In this document: piece by piece, positions 10,797 through 22,908 of the stretch
Layout of the letters: every line of letters begins with the position of its first letter
Position numbering within the stretch: position 1 is the stretch's first letter
Assembly (NCBI GenBank): GCA_015698045.1
Contig: BLAL01000262.1
Coordinates: 870,501-934,500 of the forward strand
DNA: 64,000 bases
From: Rhizophagus clarus
Lineage: Eukaryota > Glomeromycota > Glomeromycetes > Glomerales > Glomeraceae
Direction of reading: 5' to 3'
Program-made: the position numbers and the translations under genes
Notes under the pieces: generated by a model
Databases searched by the model: none
What the model saw: the letters and a program-made list of their open reading frames with translations, nothing else
Told to the model about the DNA's origin: nothing

Positions 10797-13700
10797 AATT
10801 TAAAAAAATGCGATTTTTTGTCATGCCGAAGCCACCAAATCATGTAATACAAACATTAAGTCACGTGAAAATCCACGTTTAAAATTTCGGACAATAGCAT
10901 ACAAGTTTCTTTTCTTTATTTACTGTTATGTAATAAACTTATTTTCAATTCCTAAAGTTATGCATTACGATTACATTTATGTTTGTGATGCGAGTTATCT
11001 TTCTAACTACAAATTTCGATATCTTCTAGACGGCCGATTCAGATTATAATATTGACCGAATATATTAAATATTAAAATTTATATGGTTGCTATCGTATAT
11101 GAACAACATAAGCCTGCACATGTAGCAAAATCTTTTTGCCGTTTACCATAAAAATAATTTTTTTTCGCGAGAAAGCAAACCTTTTTATGCGCATCGTAAT
11201 ATCGTATGACAGAAAGGCTTATATGTAGTAATGCGCATTCACTTGATTCTCTGTAATAAATAAAAGTTAATTGTCGGTAAGTTACACAATAAAATAAATG
11301 AAATTTGATTATAGGTGATACTCCGTGATAGCAATTTTTAGATTTATTTGATTAGCAAAATATCGATGTTGGTCCTGCACGACGTACTAACTTTGGGTCT
11401 TCTAAGAATAAAGAAAATAGCACCTACCAATAGGTATGGTTGATGCCTCAATTGTTTTCAAATAGTTACAGTTACGACTATATATAAAAACAGAGTTGCG
11501 GGTTGTGAGTTGCGGCGTTATCTCTACTAATCGTTATCTCTACTAATAGGCTAAGAATGATTAATTTGCTGTGTTTGATAACCCACTTGTCTCACTAGTT
11601 TAATTTATGTGATTGTTTATATTTGTATTCTCATATTCATATATATAATATATAACAATAAATTTTAATTAACGGCTTCAGATCGTGCAAATGAATGAGA
11701 AATTTTAAATTCATACCACACTAAAGATCCAATTGTTTTCAACCTTCTGTTATTATTATAGATTTTTAATGATTTTCTAGCATCAATGACAGTTTTTTTT
11801 AGTCGTTGAGTTCATTATTTCATTTCAGCAAATGAATTACTGTAGTCATTATGGGCATACCAATAAAATTAACATTCATAATTGAGAATAGCTCTGCGGT
11901 TGTTTAACTTCCATTAACAAATTTTATAAATTAATTCAAAGGATTTATCCAAATGCACTTTTGTCCTATAAATAATTTATCCGAATATTTTCATTATAAC
12001 CATATAAAAATTCATGAACTTGTTAACATAATCAGCAAAATATCCAAGAAAACCGAGTAATTTTCATGATTTGACCGTTGAACAAATGGCAATAAAAGCA
12101 TGGATTTTATAGTGATGAAATATTAAGTAACTAGTGTTTAAGAATAGAACTATTAAGATATCTGTTAATTTGTTAAATCCGGGTCATCAAGTCGTGCGTA
12201 CGGTCCAATAACATATATTCTCAATTATAAGTAATAGTAATTTAATTTTCTTATCTATTTTGTTATAAAATACAGTATGCAATCACGGTATAACGGATAA
12301 CCTGTAATAATTTCTAATTTTCAAGGAATATATTTTTTAAAAGCTGAAGTCATTCCGCTAAAGGATGCTTCACTAAATGAACATTTTGCCCCGTTTTCCC
12401 CGAACCATCCATTTCATCTACTGACTTTCCGTCAAAAATGTTAGTGATGTTAATGAAAGAAAAATATCAAAGATGAATTCTTTTATTTTCACTTGTTCGA
12501 AATTGATGAATACAATGACTACTTACTAGAAATCGCTGGACGTTTAGATAAAATTAATATAATTGTGTATATACATGTATATATTTTTTTTTTACTAAAC
12601 AAAAAATTTATATGTTATAGTTCGATCATAATGATTTTTCTACTAAATATTTTGATAATTTGTTCAATGTGAATTAAAAGAAATAAACTTCACAAAAGAA
12701 TTATAAACCACTTTTAAGTCATTTGATGTTTCGACAAAATGACCATTCGGGAAAAACTAAAAGTATGGCCATTCGGCAAAATGGTTCGGCGAAATAGGTT
12801 TCGATGAAACAGATTTTGGTGAAAAGTTCAGATACTCAGCGGATGGTACTCTGGAGAGTATAACTAATTATAGTGAATAATAATATTTTTTTATATATAC
12901 TTAATATTTTACGTAAAATTATACAAATTTCAAATTTAAACATAATTCTGGCCGGAATTAAGATTTAAAATTTTTGTAGCTAACTAATTCCGGCCAAATT
13001 TTAATGCCGGCCGGAATTAAGTTATATTAACCGACCAAAATTTTTTTTTTTGCACCAGCTTCAAACTCTTCAAGAATATCCCTTTTGGTACAAGGCTTAT
13101 TTTTTTCTTCGTTGGTTTCTTTGTCTTTGGCAGAATAGTTGAGCGGTGTTTTATTAGCGCATGAGCATGCAAGATTAAATAATTTATTTAGTGAGCGATG
13201 ATTATTTTATCACAAATTTACACTTGAAAATTTGTAGAATAATTAATTATAAAGAAAAGTAGTTAAAATCATTTAAGATTATTTAATAGGAGAGCAACCT
13301 AATTAAAATTGATGTTTGGTATCTGAAAGAGTTTTTTTATTAATTATTATTATTTCCGTAATTGAGCGTTCTTTGACATTTCACAAACCGATGTTGTTCT
13401 TTTTGTCAGTTGACTGAGATATATATAAAGTACATATCTATACAATTATTAACGAAGTGAGGACCTATCTAATATAATAATTAACATATTACAGAAATAA
13501 ATTTGTTAGTAATCCTATCCCATCCGACAAACTACCTACTATCCTAACTTCAATTTCTTATTCTCTATAATTATACGGTATTCTACTAAAACCAAACTCT
13601 ATATATTCTTCTCCTCTACCTCTTTCCCTTCGCGTTCTGTAAAATTTTTAACGCGTATTCACTGCTCGATTCCTCCTTTTGTCGTTAACGTTTTTTTCTT

Positions 13701-13812
13701 TTCTTTTTTCGTCGTTAATCTTTGGCGCTTCCTTAAAGTATTTATTGAGATTCTCGAAATTTTTGATCTCGCTATGTTTTGAAACAATAAATCCTATGTA
13801 TCTTACATTTTT
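10797..13812. other. long intergenic stretch
   Basis: No convincing gene. It contains a TATA-like motif (ACTATATATAAAAACAG, about 11478) with nothing codable downstream, a cryptic TTCGGCRAAATGG-type simple repeat (12725-12840), and pyrimidine-rich DNA at 13600-13700. Confidence 0.45.
12945..13022. repeat. GGCCGGAATTA inverted-repeat element
   Basis: Contains TTCTGGCCGGAATTAAG, TAATTCCGGCC and AATGCCGGCCGGAATTAAG in direct and inverted order, so it can fold back. Related sequence occurs at about 55486-55540 (TTCTGGCCGAATCCG, AATGCCGGCC), and shorter CCGGAAT pieces occur near 24760, 24840 and 58505, so this is a dispersed repeat family. Confidence 0.5.
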
Positions 13813-13975
13813 TTAATGGCGTACTAACACCATTTTTCCAGGACTTACTATTCTAGCTTCCATTAACGATCTTCGAACTTCTTGATGGCTTAACTTCATC
13901 TCATATCTTAATTCTTTAATGACTTCAACTACTTTCTCCAGCCTTACGTTATCTTTCCATAATTCATTATATTCC
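13813..13975 (-). CDS. putative 3' terminal exon, charged helical protein
   Basis: On the minus strand CTCTTTCAG forms a good splice acceptor, followed by 53 sense codons and TAA (13813-13815). The peptide includes EYNELWKDNVRLEKVVEVIK and MKLSHQEVRRSLMEARI, amphipathic, charged and likely helical or coiled-coil. Upstream on the same strand at about 14350-14405 a short piece (MMPVKIDIIETRG) ends at a GTATAC donor and could be an earlier exon, but that would need a ~390-nt intron. I could not assemble a full gene. It may be the surviving end of a decayed one. Confidence 0.35.
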
Positions 13976-15344
13976 CTGAAAGAGATATACACTACTTACT
14001 TAATATGCTTTTTTTACTGTATATATTCATATATATGATTCATTTCATTTCCAAAAATAATTTGAAGTCGTTTCCTTAATATGTTTCAAATATATATCAT
14101 ATATTGTCGTTTATGTTAATACAACTTGGATTCATTTTGGTTAATTTTAGGTTTATGTATGAAAAATTCTTTTTAATTTTGTTTGAGACTTATTTTTATG
14201 ATTTGATTTTCTTTCTTTTGAAATTTGTTATTTGAAGAAGAAATTTAAAACGACCATTTGTAAGTACTGTATTATATTGTTATAGAAAAAAAATCATGAA
14301 AGAGAATTAAAGATGATGAGAAGGAAAGAAAATAATAAAAAGAAAAATTATTATCGTATACCTCTGGTCTCGATTATGTCGATTTTGACCGGCATCATGA
14401 TATCATTGCCTGCATTATATGCAAAAAGTGATAATATATTTATCTTCGTCAATGATTATTAATTTATTGTAATAACAATTTATGGTAATATCCTCTTTCG
14501 AATTAATTAAGAAGGTATAAAAGTTATACTTGAGTAATTTTAGGCATTCATTTATTAAATGTGTTTTGTCGAATATCTAATTTATATCCACAACTTACCA
14601 GGTTTTCAAAACCGGTATTAAGATGTGATTAAAAAAATATTGTATAAAAGCCTCCAGTAGTTGTGTTTTTATATTTTTAGGACTTTTAAAAATTGAATGT
14701 AACATGAGAATCCAATTATTAATATTTAGTCTAGTATCTACGTCTTACATCATATCAAATTAGATAATTTAGTTATATAAACATACGCCATTCAATTTTA
14801 TTTATTTATTTATTAATATTATATTATAAAATCTTTATTTAATATTTATATTGATAAAATTATATTAGTACTGTTATACTGTAACTGCAGACGATTTTTA
14901 TATATTCCACTAAGAAAATTCTACGATGCACGGAATCCCGGATTCTGTGTGGTCAATTCGGTTCAGTCCACTTCCCGATGAAGTTAAATTAATAATAATA
15001 ACAAGTAAACTTAATGAAAAGAAATTAGGCTGCTGAGGTGGATTTTAAATAATATATTATAGTAGGTTGTAAAAATTCAACCAATTGCGATCTTTTTTTT
15101 CTAAATGTTTATTCCTTTTTAAGTTATAATTACTCTTATTAGTCTTATACGAAAACCGGAGTTTATTTAAAAATCTTTTAATGGCCTTTTTTTGACCCGA
15201 GATCGTCCGAATGTGTCGCACTCTCTTAAAAGATTTCTGTAGCACTGTTTCACTTCCGGTTTACTCTTCTATTCTTGTATTTTCAACGGCGCGTTTTGAG
15301 AGTTGATAGATAGTAATTTACATCTGTATTGCTCGAATATAATG
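13976..15344. other. intergenic, no firm gene
   Basis: AT-rich. A 62-codon basic frame on the minus strand (15057-15245) has a plausible Lys/Arg-rich composition but no supporting motif. Nothing else stands out. Confidence 0.4.
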
Positions 15345-15991
15345 CCCTATAAAAAATAAATGTCCAGAAATGTTATCAAAAATGTCTGGAAAATGTCCGG
15401 AATAAATCTGATGTGTCCGGAAAATGTCCACTTTTTTGGTACATGTCTGACACACTTCTGATACTTAAAATTTTGACATGTCCTAACTTTGTCCAGAATT
15501 CGTCCAGTATTTGTTTGGTATAAAATTTTGGACAAATTCTGGACAGTTAAACCTGGACAAATTCTGGACATAGTAAAAAAACCAGATAGACAAATTCCGG
15601 ACATAAAAAAGTTCAGGACAAATTCTGGATACTATTTCCAAAAAAGGATAAATTAATTTTGTAAAAAAATGCAAAAAGCACAAAACTGACATTCAAAACC
15701 TTTTCTGTCGTACTAATTAAAATTGCAGAGCAGGCAAAAATACTATATATCTATGATATAAAAATTTTGGGTTAAGGAATAATGATGATCATCTATCCAT
15801 TGATCATCTTTTGTGGCAAATTTTACGAAAATACATTTCCGGACAATTTCAGGACAATTTCCTAATATCCCGAAAATGCAGTGTTTTCGGAACAGTTTCC
15901 GGATACACAGTGTCCAGAATTTACAGACAATATTTTAGATAATTTTTCTGGACATTTTCCGGACATTATCCAGACACTTATTTTTTATAGG
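15345..15991. mobile_element. TGTCCGGA-rich MITE with terminal inverted repeats
   Basis: The left end is CCCTATAAAAAATAAATGTC. The right end, read on the minus strand, is CCTATAAAAAATAAGTGTC, about 28 bp of imperfect terminal inverted repeat. The interior is packed with TGTCCGGA/TGTCCAGA words in both orientations (15360-15620 and 15840-15975). No clear target duplication (AATG lies next to both ends but is not exact). The two minus-strand open frames inside are products of the repeat, not genes. Confidence 0.7.
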
Positions 15992-18524
15992 AATGAACAT
16001 TACATCCTTCACTCTAGATGTATATGTACCCCGAACATTGTCTAGCTAACTATTAAATCGGGATAAATCGGTATATAAGACTGCTTACAGCCAAAAGGTT
16101 ATCAAAACGCTTAAAGATGTAAGAATCGGTGTACAATTTTTCTATTTATGGAGTTATAATTAATCAAAAGATAATTGAAATAAATTCGATTTTAAATTTT
16201 TTTTTTCTTTTATATTTTACTAATAAGAGAGACATTCATGTTGAATGATGTTGCATGTTTCAACAATATTAATTGGTTGCTTATTACACATTTGTGTTAC
16301 ATTTTGTAACTTTCTATTTAAAGAAACTAAACAAAGATGAATATATAACTAAATTATACAAAGTAAATAGAAGTGTATTTGTCATGAAAATGTATCAATA
16401 CGGGCATTAGCGGCAATGATGACTCCATACAATGTCGTGTTACGTATTACATCGAATACGTTTTTCGTAAGAAAATTTTTTTACGAAGATTTGAACAGGA
16501 ATTCGGGTCCGGATTGATCGGCATCCCAGGTACTATGGGGTAGTATTACGCAATACCAAACGTGGTAAATTTGATAAGTGATACAATGATCAGAAAGACT
16601 AACGTGGCGTTAATTCGTAGAAAATAGTAACAAAGAACGTTATTTATTAAGGAATAGTCAAAGTGATTGTGTAACATTTGTAAATCGTTAAATTCATCTT
16701 GGCAGTGTAAAGTACGTCCAAATCTATTTTACTAAATCGCTTTCACTGTATAAATAAGTTATCATGATACAAAGAATTTATTAAATATAGTAAGCAGCTA
16801 TTTTATTTGTAATTATTAGGTAAAGCTAAATAAAGGTCAAAATGGATAAATTTACGGTAACGGTAAAATATTTATTCCTCTACAATATATTACGGTTTGC
16901 TTTGTACTGTTAAAAAAAAAAAAAAAATAATAATAATACATAAATAAGTATGTTGCACACCAAAATTCAAATTAATATTACATTAGTTAATTTTTTTTTT
17001 TTTTTTTTTTTTTTGATAAAATCTTACAATCTTAAAATTCCTCTCTTCAGTCAAAATTTATTAGTGAAATCCAAAAATTTAAAGACAAAAATTAATCCAA
17101 ACAGTGCTAATTTACCAACATTATATTTCACATTTCTTATAACCTTAAATTATATATGTAAATCGATCAACTAAAAAAAAACCTAAAAGACAAGGAACCT
17201 TTAGCAGAATGCATTTGTGTAACAAATAGAAACATTACTCTATTGCATCAATCATTTTTTTTTCTTTTTACACGGCTGAACGCCGAAAGCTGAATACCGA
17301 AACACCGAAGACTTGAAAATACTGAAGGATTAAAACAATAAAAAAGAATTTACTATTAAAAATATTTTAAAAACAAGAACTCTAACTTTCTTTTATTTTA
17401 TCCAAAATGTTTCAAAAACGTCTTAAATTGAAATATAAGGTAAATAGGTAAGAAAAAGTTTTTTTTTATTACCTTTTCTACTTAAATGTTCTTTTAAGGC
17501 AGCCAGGAAAATAAATAAAAAAAATATTTACAACAAAAAAAGGGAAATCTCTGACAAAATATTAAAATATCTGGCGGAGGTTATTGTGGTTACTGGAAGC
17601 TTTAGGAATAAGCGTTATCTTAGGAAAGGTTCATAAGCTTTAGCAAAAAATAAAAGGCAAAATAATCAATTTTCATAATCACACTAGTACTACATAGAAA
17701 ATACTTGTCTTCCAACATAATTACAACCTTATCAGAATACCGCTAAAGTCGACACTAAACCAGCTGGAGACAGCACAGAATTTTTTATTATTAAGAAATA
17801 TACTGTATATTACATTTAAATAATAAAAAATAAAAAAATGAATAAATTTGTATAATAAATAAACTAAGTTGGTTGTTGCAATCTAATAAGATTTTTTATC
17901 GTGATTTTCTTAAGTGTTTATAACAATGGTTTTCATTGATCTATTAACGAAGATGCTATTTTTAAATTCCGCTTAATTTAAAAATGAATATTTATCCCTG
18001 TTATTCGTGTTTGTGATATGAAATAAAAAGGAATTTTTTTTTTTTTTTTACAAAAAACGACTTGCTATCCGTTTGCGAAGAATGAAAATTACTAGTATTG
18101 CACTATTTTAAATAAAATGCGAACAAGTGAATAACGGAACGCGTGAATTACGACAGTAAACCAAATAAACAAAGTTTTGTAGAATTCTATTCATATTTAT
18201 ACTATAAACCATTCACTAACTTAAAAATAAAATTACGGATACCATATAAACAATTTCACTATCTTAGATAAAATTTCTAAACGAAATTCGGACAGTTAAT
18301 AGAAAAATCTTTACAGAATGAGCACGAAATATCTTTAGGAAGAGCTGATTAGATACCCATTTAACTAGGTATAAGAAGAAAAAGATTGATTTTGTCACGT
18401 AACGGATGAAATAAAGAAACGGTAAGGTAGATACATAAATAACGCAAGGATTTTCATGAAAAAATTGAAAGGAGAAAAGTTCTTATATAAAGTTTTATCA
18501 ATTATCGGTTATAATTTGCCGAAG
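15992..18524. other. intergenic, no gene seen
   Basis: AT-rich with long A and T homopolymers near 16915, 16990 and 18030, and a short CCGAA-rich patch (17270-17325). No frame with a protein-like composition or splice structure. Confidence 0.45.
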
Positions 18525-18695
18525 TCAAGGAAAAGAAAACCCGTTGAAAAATTGTGCTATCGATATATTAGATAAATTATTTGTAGCTTGAAGGTTTGCG
18601 ATTCCATTATTAAGAGGAATGTTAGTTCGAGTTTGTCTTCTATATCGTCTTATAATTCTTTGTCTTCTTTGTCTTTGATTTTTTTGAGAAGGCAT
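18525..18695 (-). CDS. 56-residue arginine-rich small protein
   Basis: ATG at 18693-18695, stop at 18525-18527. The protein starts MPSQKNQRQRRQRIIRRYRR and ends NISIAQFFNGFSFP. A TATA-like motif (TTATATAAG read on plus, 18751-18759) lies about 55-60 nt upstream of the ATG. The strongest support is a relative at 39761-39976 that shares the basic N-terminal block and the C-terminal pattern (I/L-x-x-FNG-x-SF). Shared coding pattern at two distant sites argues it was translated. The basic half could bind nucleic acid or act as a nuclear signal. That is inference. I recognise no known family. Confidence 0.5.
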   Translation of the reverse strand: MPSQKNQRQRRQRIIRRYRRQTRTNIPLNNGIANLQATNNLSNISIAQFFNGFSFP

Positions 18696-19244
18696 TTTCG
18701 TTTGGTTTGAAAGATATATGAATATTGATGAATCGAAGAGAAGATCGTATTTATATAAGATTTGACATTATACAAAAGCTAATAAATCAGATAATAAATA
18801 TTAATTATTAGTTTGTGAAAAATTATATATACAACTATTAAAGGAACGCGACACTAATAGTAAGTTGGCGTTTTCATACGATTCATTTATGCAAGGATTT
18901 AGATTTCTTTGAAACAAAAAAAGTATGATCCGTTCTTTTCAAAATATACAATAAAATTTATAAAAAATATTTATCTTGTAAACGATAGAAAGCGCGATTC
19001 TCCGAAACTTGCTAGACCTAATTTGATGTTGATTTATATTTACCTTATTAATTTACTTGCTAATAACAATTTGAATTTTTAAAAATGAAACTAGGATATT
19101 GTGGGTGGTGCCGAAATCTACCCGTGGGTAAAATTCCCAAAATCGAGGGAAACTAGTTTCGCCACAATAATTAAATCGGTACTTTCAGAATATCCGGAAT
19201 TTCTGATACCGCCGTAACCAGAAAAAAAGGAAATAAAACAATTA
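18696..19244. other. intergenic with TATA box of the small gene
   Basis: Holds the TATA-like motif at 18751-18759. Around 19095-19215 there is a GC-richer patch (GGTGCCGAAATCTACCC and GGGAAACTAGTTTCGCC) that looks like repeat DNA. Confidence 0.4.
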
Positions 19245-19411
19245 CAATCAGAACTCGATATACCGATATTCGATATACCGATATGTATTAAAATCTCGAT
19301 ATAACGATAAGATTACTGCTGTATATGAACGATTATATAGATATCGATATAATTTTGATATAACGATATTTTCCAAAGATTTTCATATATCATTTTATTG
19401 GAGTTTGACTG
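19245..19411. mobile_element. pogo/Tigger-like MITE flanked by TA
   Basis: The left end CAATCAGAACTCGATATACC and the right end (minus strand) CAGTCAAACTCCAATAAAAT are both bordered by TA. The interior is rich in CGATATACCGATAT words. CAGTCAAACTCC ends and TA duplications are characteristic of the pogo/Tigger branch of Tc1/mariner. Length is 167 bp with no coding sequence, so it is non-autonomous. A related end lies at 32077. Confidence 0.6.
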
Positions 19412-19865
19412 TATATCTGTAGAGTAAAAGGAATCATCTATTGAAGACGTTGAAGCTGCAATTTTTATAATAATACACAATATAACTACAAAGAAAACAT
19501 TATTATCTTTCAATAAATGTACTTTTACGGTGTGCCAACAACAAAGTTCGCATGGAGTATTCCGGGATAAGATTATTTGAAATTTTGAAAAAGTATAATC
19601 AGGGAATGATGATTGGAGAATCTTTTTATTATGTAATATTAAAATTTTTTTTTTTTAAACAACCATTAGCGTTTAGTAAATGTTACATGTTGTGTACAGA
19701 CACGTACGAACTTACTAGATGCACGTACCGAACTTCTGGTATGCATATTTGGATCATCATGTTGACACAATGCTAAAAATAAAGGAATTGTTACGGAGGC
19801 CGGTGAATATATATATATGTAAGTGAGGTCGAGTTAGAGCTTACAATGAATCAAGATAATCATGA

Positions 19866-19960
19866 GAATCTTTCCTTTTATAGATAATTCCAGCAAAAGT
19901 CATCTACTATTTTAGAAACTGGCTGAAATTATAATAATTCCGGCCCAGAGAAGATACCTA
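19866..19960. repeat. dispersed repeat copy 1 (CAGCAAAA...GCTGAAATTA)
   Basis: TTTCCTTTTATAGATAATT, then CCAGCAAAAGTC, TTTTAGAAACTGGCTGAAAT and TAATAATTCCGGCCC. The same order of words occurs at 50158-50245. CCAGC and GCTGG-type arms allow a hairpin. No coding potential. Confidence 0.6.
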
Positions 19961-21997
19961 CAGGCTACAGCCAATAGTTCATTAATTATCGAGGTCCTTA
20001 ACTTACTAACTTACGCAGCATGTGTATCGTGATTAATGTACGCACTGGCCGGAGTTTAGGAGTTATGCACTTGCACGTGATAGCATGATAGCATTAACGT
20101 TAAATCTGGTCAGTGTGTACGATAATAATGTAAGTACCAAATACAAGTGGTGACATCAATGGAGCTGACATTTGAAAGTTCTTATAATTCTGGTCAAAAT
20201 TCTTGAAAATTATCACAAGATATTGTAAATTTGGGAATTCTTTAACGCAATACCGTATTTCAATAGGAACCTTTTGATATACAGAGTTTTAAGTCGTAAA
20301 AAAAACTTTGTTTATAAATAAAAAAAAAATTAAAATTAAAAGAAGACTTTGTATAAATATTATGTATTCAATGAAAATTCCAAAAAAAAAAACGATATTT
20401 TCTTTTCAATATTTAAAAAAAGTTATAATGGAGCAAAATATTTCATTTGAAATTGTGGATTGAAAAAGCCCTCATAAAAAATGGAATTACGTAAATCTGT
20501 AGAGTTCGTAATGAAACTCGGTTTTAAAAGTAAGAAAAAATAATTATGATAAAATACAACTTTTTTTGTAAATTTACGTTTTTTTCGATATTTTTATGTA
20601 AAAACAATAATTAAACTATTAGGTTTTCAGTGAAAATTATTAGTCCGGAGCGAAACACACAAAAATAAATTATATATTAACTATCGCACTAACTTAATAA
20701 CAGTTTTCGAACAAACAAGTGAAGCTAAACAAGCTGTATATTCAAGAAAAAATAAATAAGAAATACTCAATAACTCGTAAATCAATTATTCGTGTTCAAA
20801 AAAAGTACTGTTTTCTTTAAACACTTTTGCGTGGCTAACATTTTGGGAAGTATCGTATAAATAACTTTTTTCTCTGATTTATGATGCGAGGATGGCGATG
20901 GCAGAATACAAGGAATCTTAAATTCTCTCTCTTTCCAACGCTGATTGCATGAGTCCCGTTTAAGATAAAAATAAAATAAAATGACTCGATTATTTTTTTT
21001 AAATTACGCTTTCAGCAATCCGCAGTAATTTTTTTTTTTTTTTTTCTTGTTACAAGAGTTCCGTGGGAAAAGAATATGATCGTAATAATATTAGCTAATC
21101 AGAGTAAAAAATTTCCCGACGATATGCATTACCAAAAAAGTTAAATTAAATAAGGAGTATGAACATTTCATATTTGGTTAATCACTAATTTACGGAAAGT
21201 TTTCAAATTAGGGCCTCGATTTTTATTAATATTGATCTTTTATTCGTTTTAATTTCTTTAAATATCCACATTTTATTCATCACTTGCATACGTTTTTTAT
21301 TCAGTACATCTTTTGTAACTTTAAATTTTTTTAAATTTTTGATTGCGAAAATTTTTCAAGCATTTCGATAATATATCTGGAGTCAAACATTCTTTAAACT
21401 ATAAGAGTTAGAGCGTAAGATAATATCATAAATATTGCCTTTATCTTTCTTCCTTTCTTTCTTTCATTCTTTTGTTTTTAAAAAAAAAGTATTTTAATCA
21501 AGAATATGGGACTTTATGTTTGTTCAATAAATAACATGTCTTATTCATTATCGTTATTCTTTAAATCTAATAAAAAAGAATTTTAACTGATAAAGCCATG
21601 ACATTTTCGCAAAAACTATAAAGCGCCAAGCAAACATTGAAAGTCGCTTATTTAAATTAAAATGATAATAAATAAAATTTTACTTTTACTTTCTTTTCGT
21701 GTACTTTCGATAAATTTCGGTATATACTGTAGAGAAATATAGTTCATACTATTTAGCAAAAATAAATTATTTTCACTTAAATAAGTTTATACTTTATTTT
21801 ATAGTATAAAAAAAGAATATCTGAACGTTAGACAAACTAACAAAAGATATTACCTTTTTCCTCGTTATAATCAATAAATGGTATTTAACCGCCACTATGA
21901 AGAAAATAAATAAAAATAAAATAAAATAAAAATAAATAAATAATAATATGAATGTTATGAATATTATAAATATTAGAGACATGCTGTAAATTTATCA
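19961..21997. other. intergenic, no gene seen
   Basis: AT-rich, with A/T homopolymers at 20310-20420 and 21025-21045. Small frames only. Nothing recognisable. Confidence 0.45.
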
Positions 21998-22591
21998 TTA
22001 AGTTTGCGAATTATTTGTTGAAGAAAAATTATTATTTAAATAAGTATGAACTTGTTGAAGCCGACTTTGAATATCCGAATCAGTTGTGGGCATAAAAATA
22101 ATATTTGTCTGAGGAGAGTTAATATGAATACCAAGCGAATTAAGTAAAGAAAAGACGTTTGTCGTCAATTGTGGATCTTGTTCGATATAATGTGGATAAA
22201 ATTGCGGAGGTGAAACGACATTGAATGTAGGCATGGGTTGTTGATAGTTATGTTGAGAAATATTATTTAAACCGTTTTGTTGTTGTTGATTAGAAAAAGT
22301 ATCGATATTATTAGGAATGTCGTTGAGCACTGCGGATTGCGAAGGAGAAACAGTAGAATTATTATTTGAAAAATAATATTGTTGTTGATAATTAGGGTTA
22401 AGGGAAATGTCCGTATGCGCAGGATTATTCACAACGTCATGATTCCAAGAACCATCATTAACATTGCAGTTAATATTTGTCAAAAAATGTTCCGTTTGAA
22501 TATCAGAAGTTTGTGGTAAATAATCAGGATAACTATAAATTTTATTATCACCAAGATTATTCTGTGAAGAATTATGTTTATTATTATCCAT
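21998..22591 (-). CDS. 197-residue Asn/Gln-rich protein, paralogue of the 57.5-kb gene
   Basis: The frame extends upstream to 22672, but the start is placed at Met 22589-22591 (MDNNKHNSSQNN). A TATA box (CTATAAAAACC on the minus strand, about 22634-22646) lies between the two possible starts, and the paralogue starts the same way. The protein is Asn/Gln/Ser-rich with no membrane segment or signal peptide. It aligns end to end with the product of 57557-58108: PAHTDISLNPNYQ against PAHTNISDGPNYQ, SPSQS against TPSQP, and a C-terminus SDIQSRLQQ against SDIQQNLQQ. Low-complexity composition with conserved short blocks suggests a regulatory or scaffold-type protein, but I recognise no known domain. 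Confidence 0.75.
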   Translation of the reverse strand: MDNNKHNSSQNNLGDNKIYSYPDYLPQTSDIQTEHFLTNINCNVNDGSWNHDVVNNPAHTDISLNPNYQQQYYFSNNNSTVSPSQSAVLNDIPNNIDTFSNQQQQNGLNNISQHNYQQPMPTFNVVSPPQFYPHYIEQDPQLTTNVFSLLNSLGIHINSPQTNIIFMPTTDSDIQSRLQQVHTYLNNNFSSTNNSQT

Positions 22592-22633
22592 AGTAATAAA
22601 TGATTTTTTTCGGTTTAAAAAAATGATGCACAT

Positions 22634-22646
22634 GGTTTTTATAGAA
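22634..22646 (-). promoter_or_regulatory. TATA box of the 22-kb N/Q-rich gene
   Basis: TTCTATAAAAACC on the minus strand, about 45 nt upstream of the preferred ATG at 22591. It excludes the upstream in-frame Met as the translated start if transcription begins at the normal distance. Confidence 0.5.
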
Positions 22647-22842
22647 AATTTAACAATAAATAAATTATGCATATATTGTGTGACATGCAGAATTAGTGTA
22701 TGTTACCGTTACACACTTCTTTGCCATACGCTGAAGTAATATAAAATCCGATAATTTATAATTTTTAACCGTAACGATTTTTTTATTTTGTATTATTAGT
22801 ATTTCTTTTAACTAAATATAGTTAAATTTTTTAATGTTTCAG

Positions 22843-22908
22843 CCTCGTGAAAGTTTTTACAATGTATCATGTAGTTCTGATCATACTTTGATGTCACACC
22901 AGAATTAA
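22843..22908 (+). pseudogene. possible exon remnant with an F-Y-x-V-x-C motif
   Basis: TTAATGTTTCAG is an acceptor-like sequence. The following 21 codons read PRESFYNVSCSSDHTLMSHQ and then N and TAA. The pattern F/Y-x-V/I-x-C followed by a hydrophobic L-M-S recalls the YHITC...VIS motif of the 9.4-kb gene. Short and weak, so possibly coincidence. Confidence 0.2.

Noticed and set aside
15057..15245. 62-codon basic minus-strand frame (MLQKSFKRVRHIRT)
   Set aside because: Plausible composition, but no paralogue, promoter or motif, so left as intergenic.
15347..15692. Two minus-strand frames of 85 and 69 codons
   Set aside because: They consist of TGTCCGGA-type repeats of the MITE and have no protein-like conservation.
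16950..17174. 74-codon frame with a long Phe run
   Set aside because: Homopolymer-driven and without any support.
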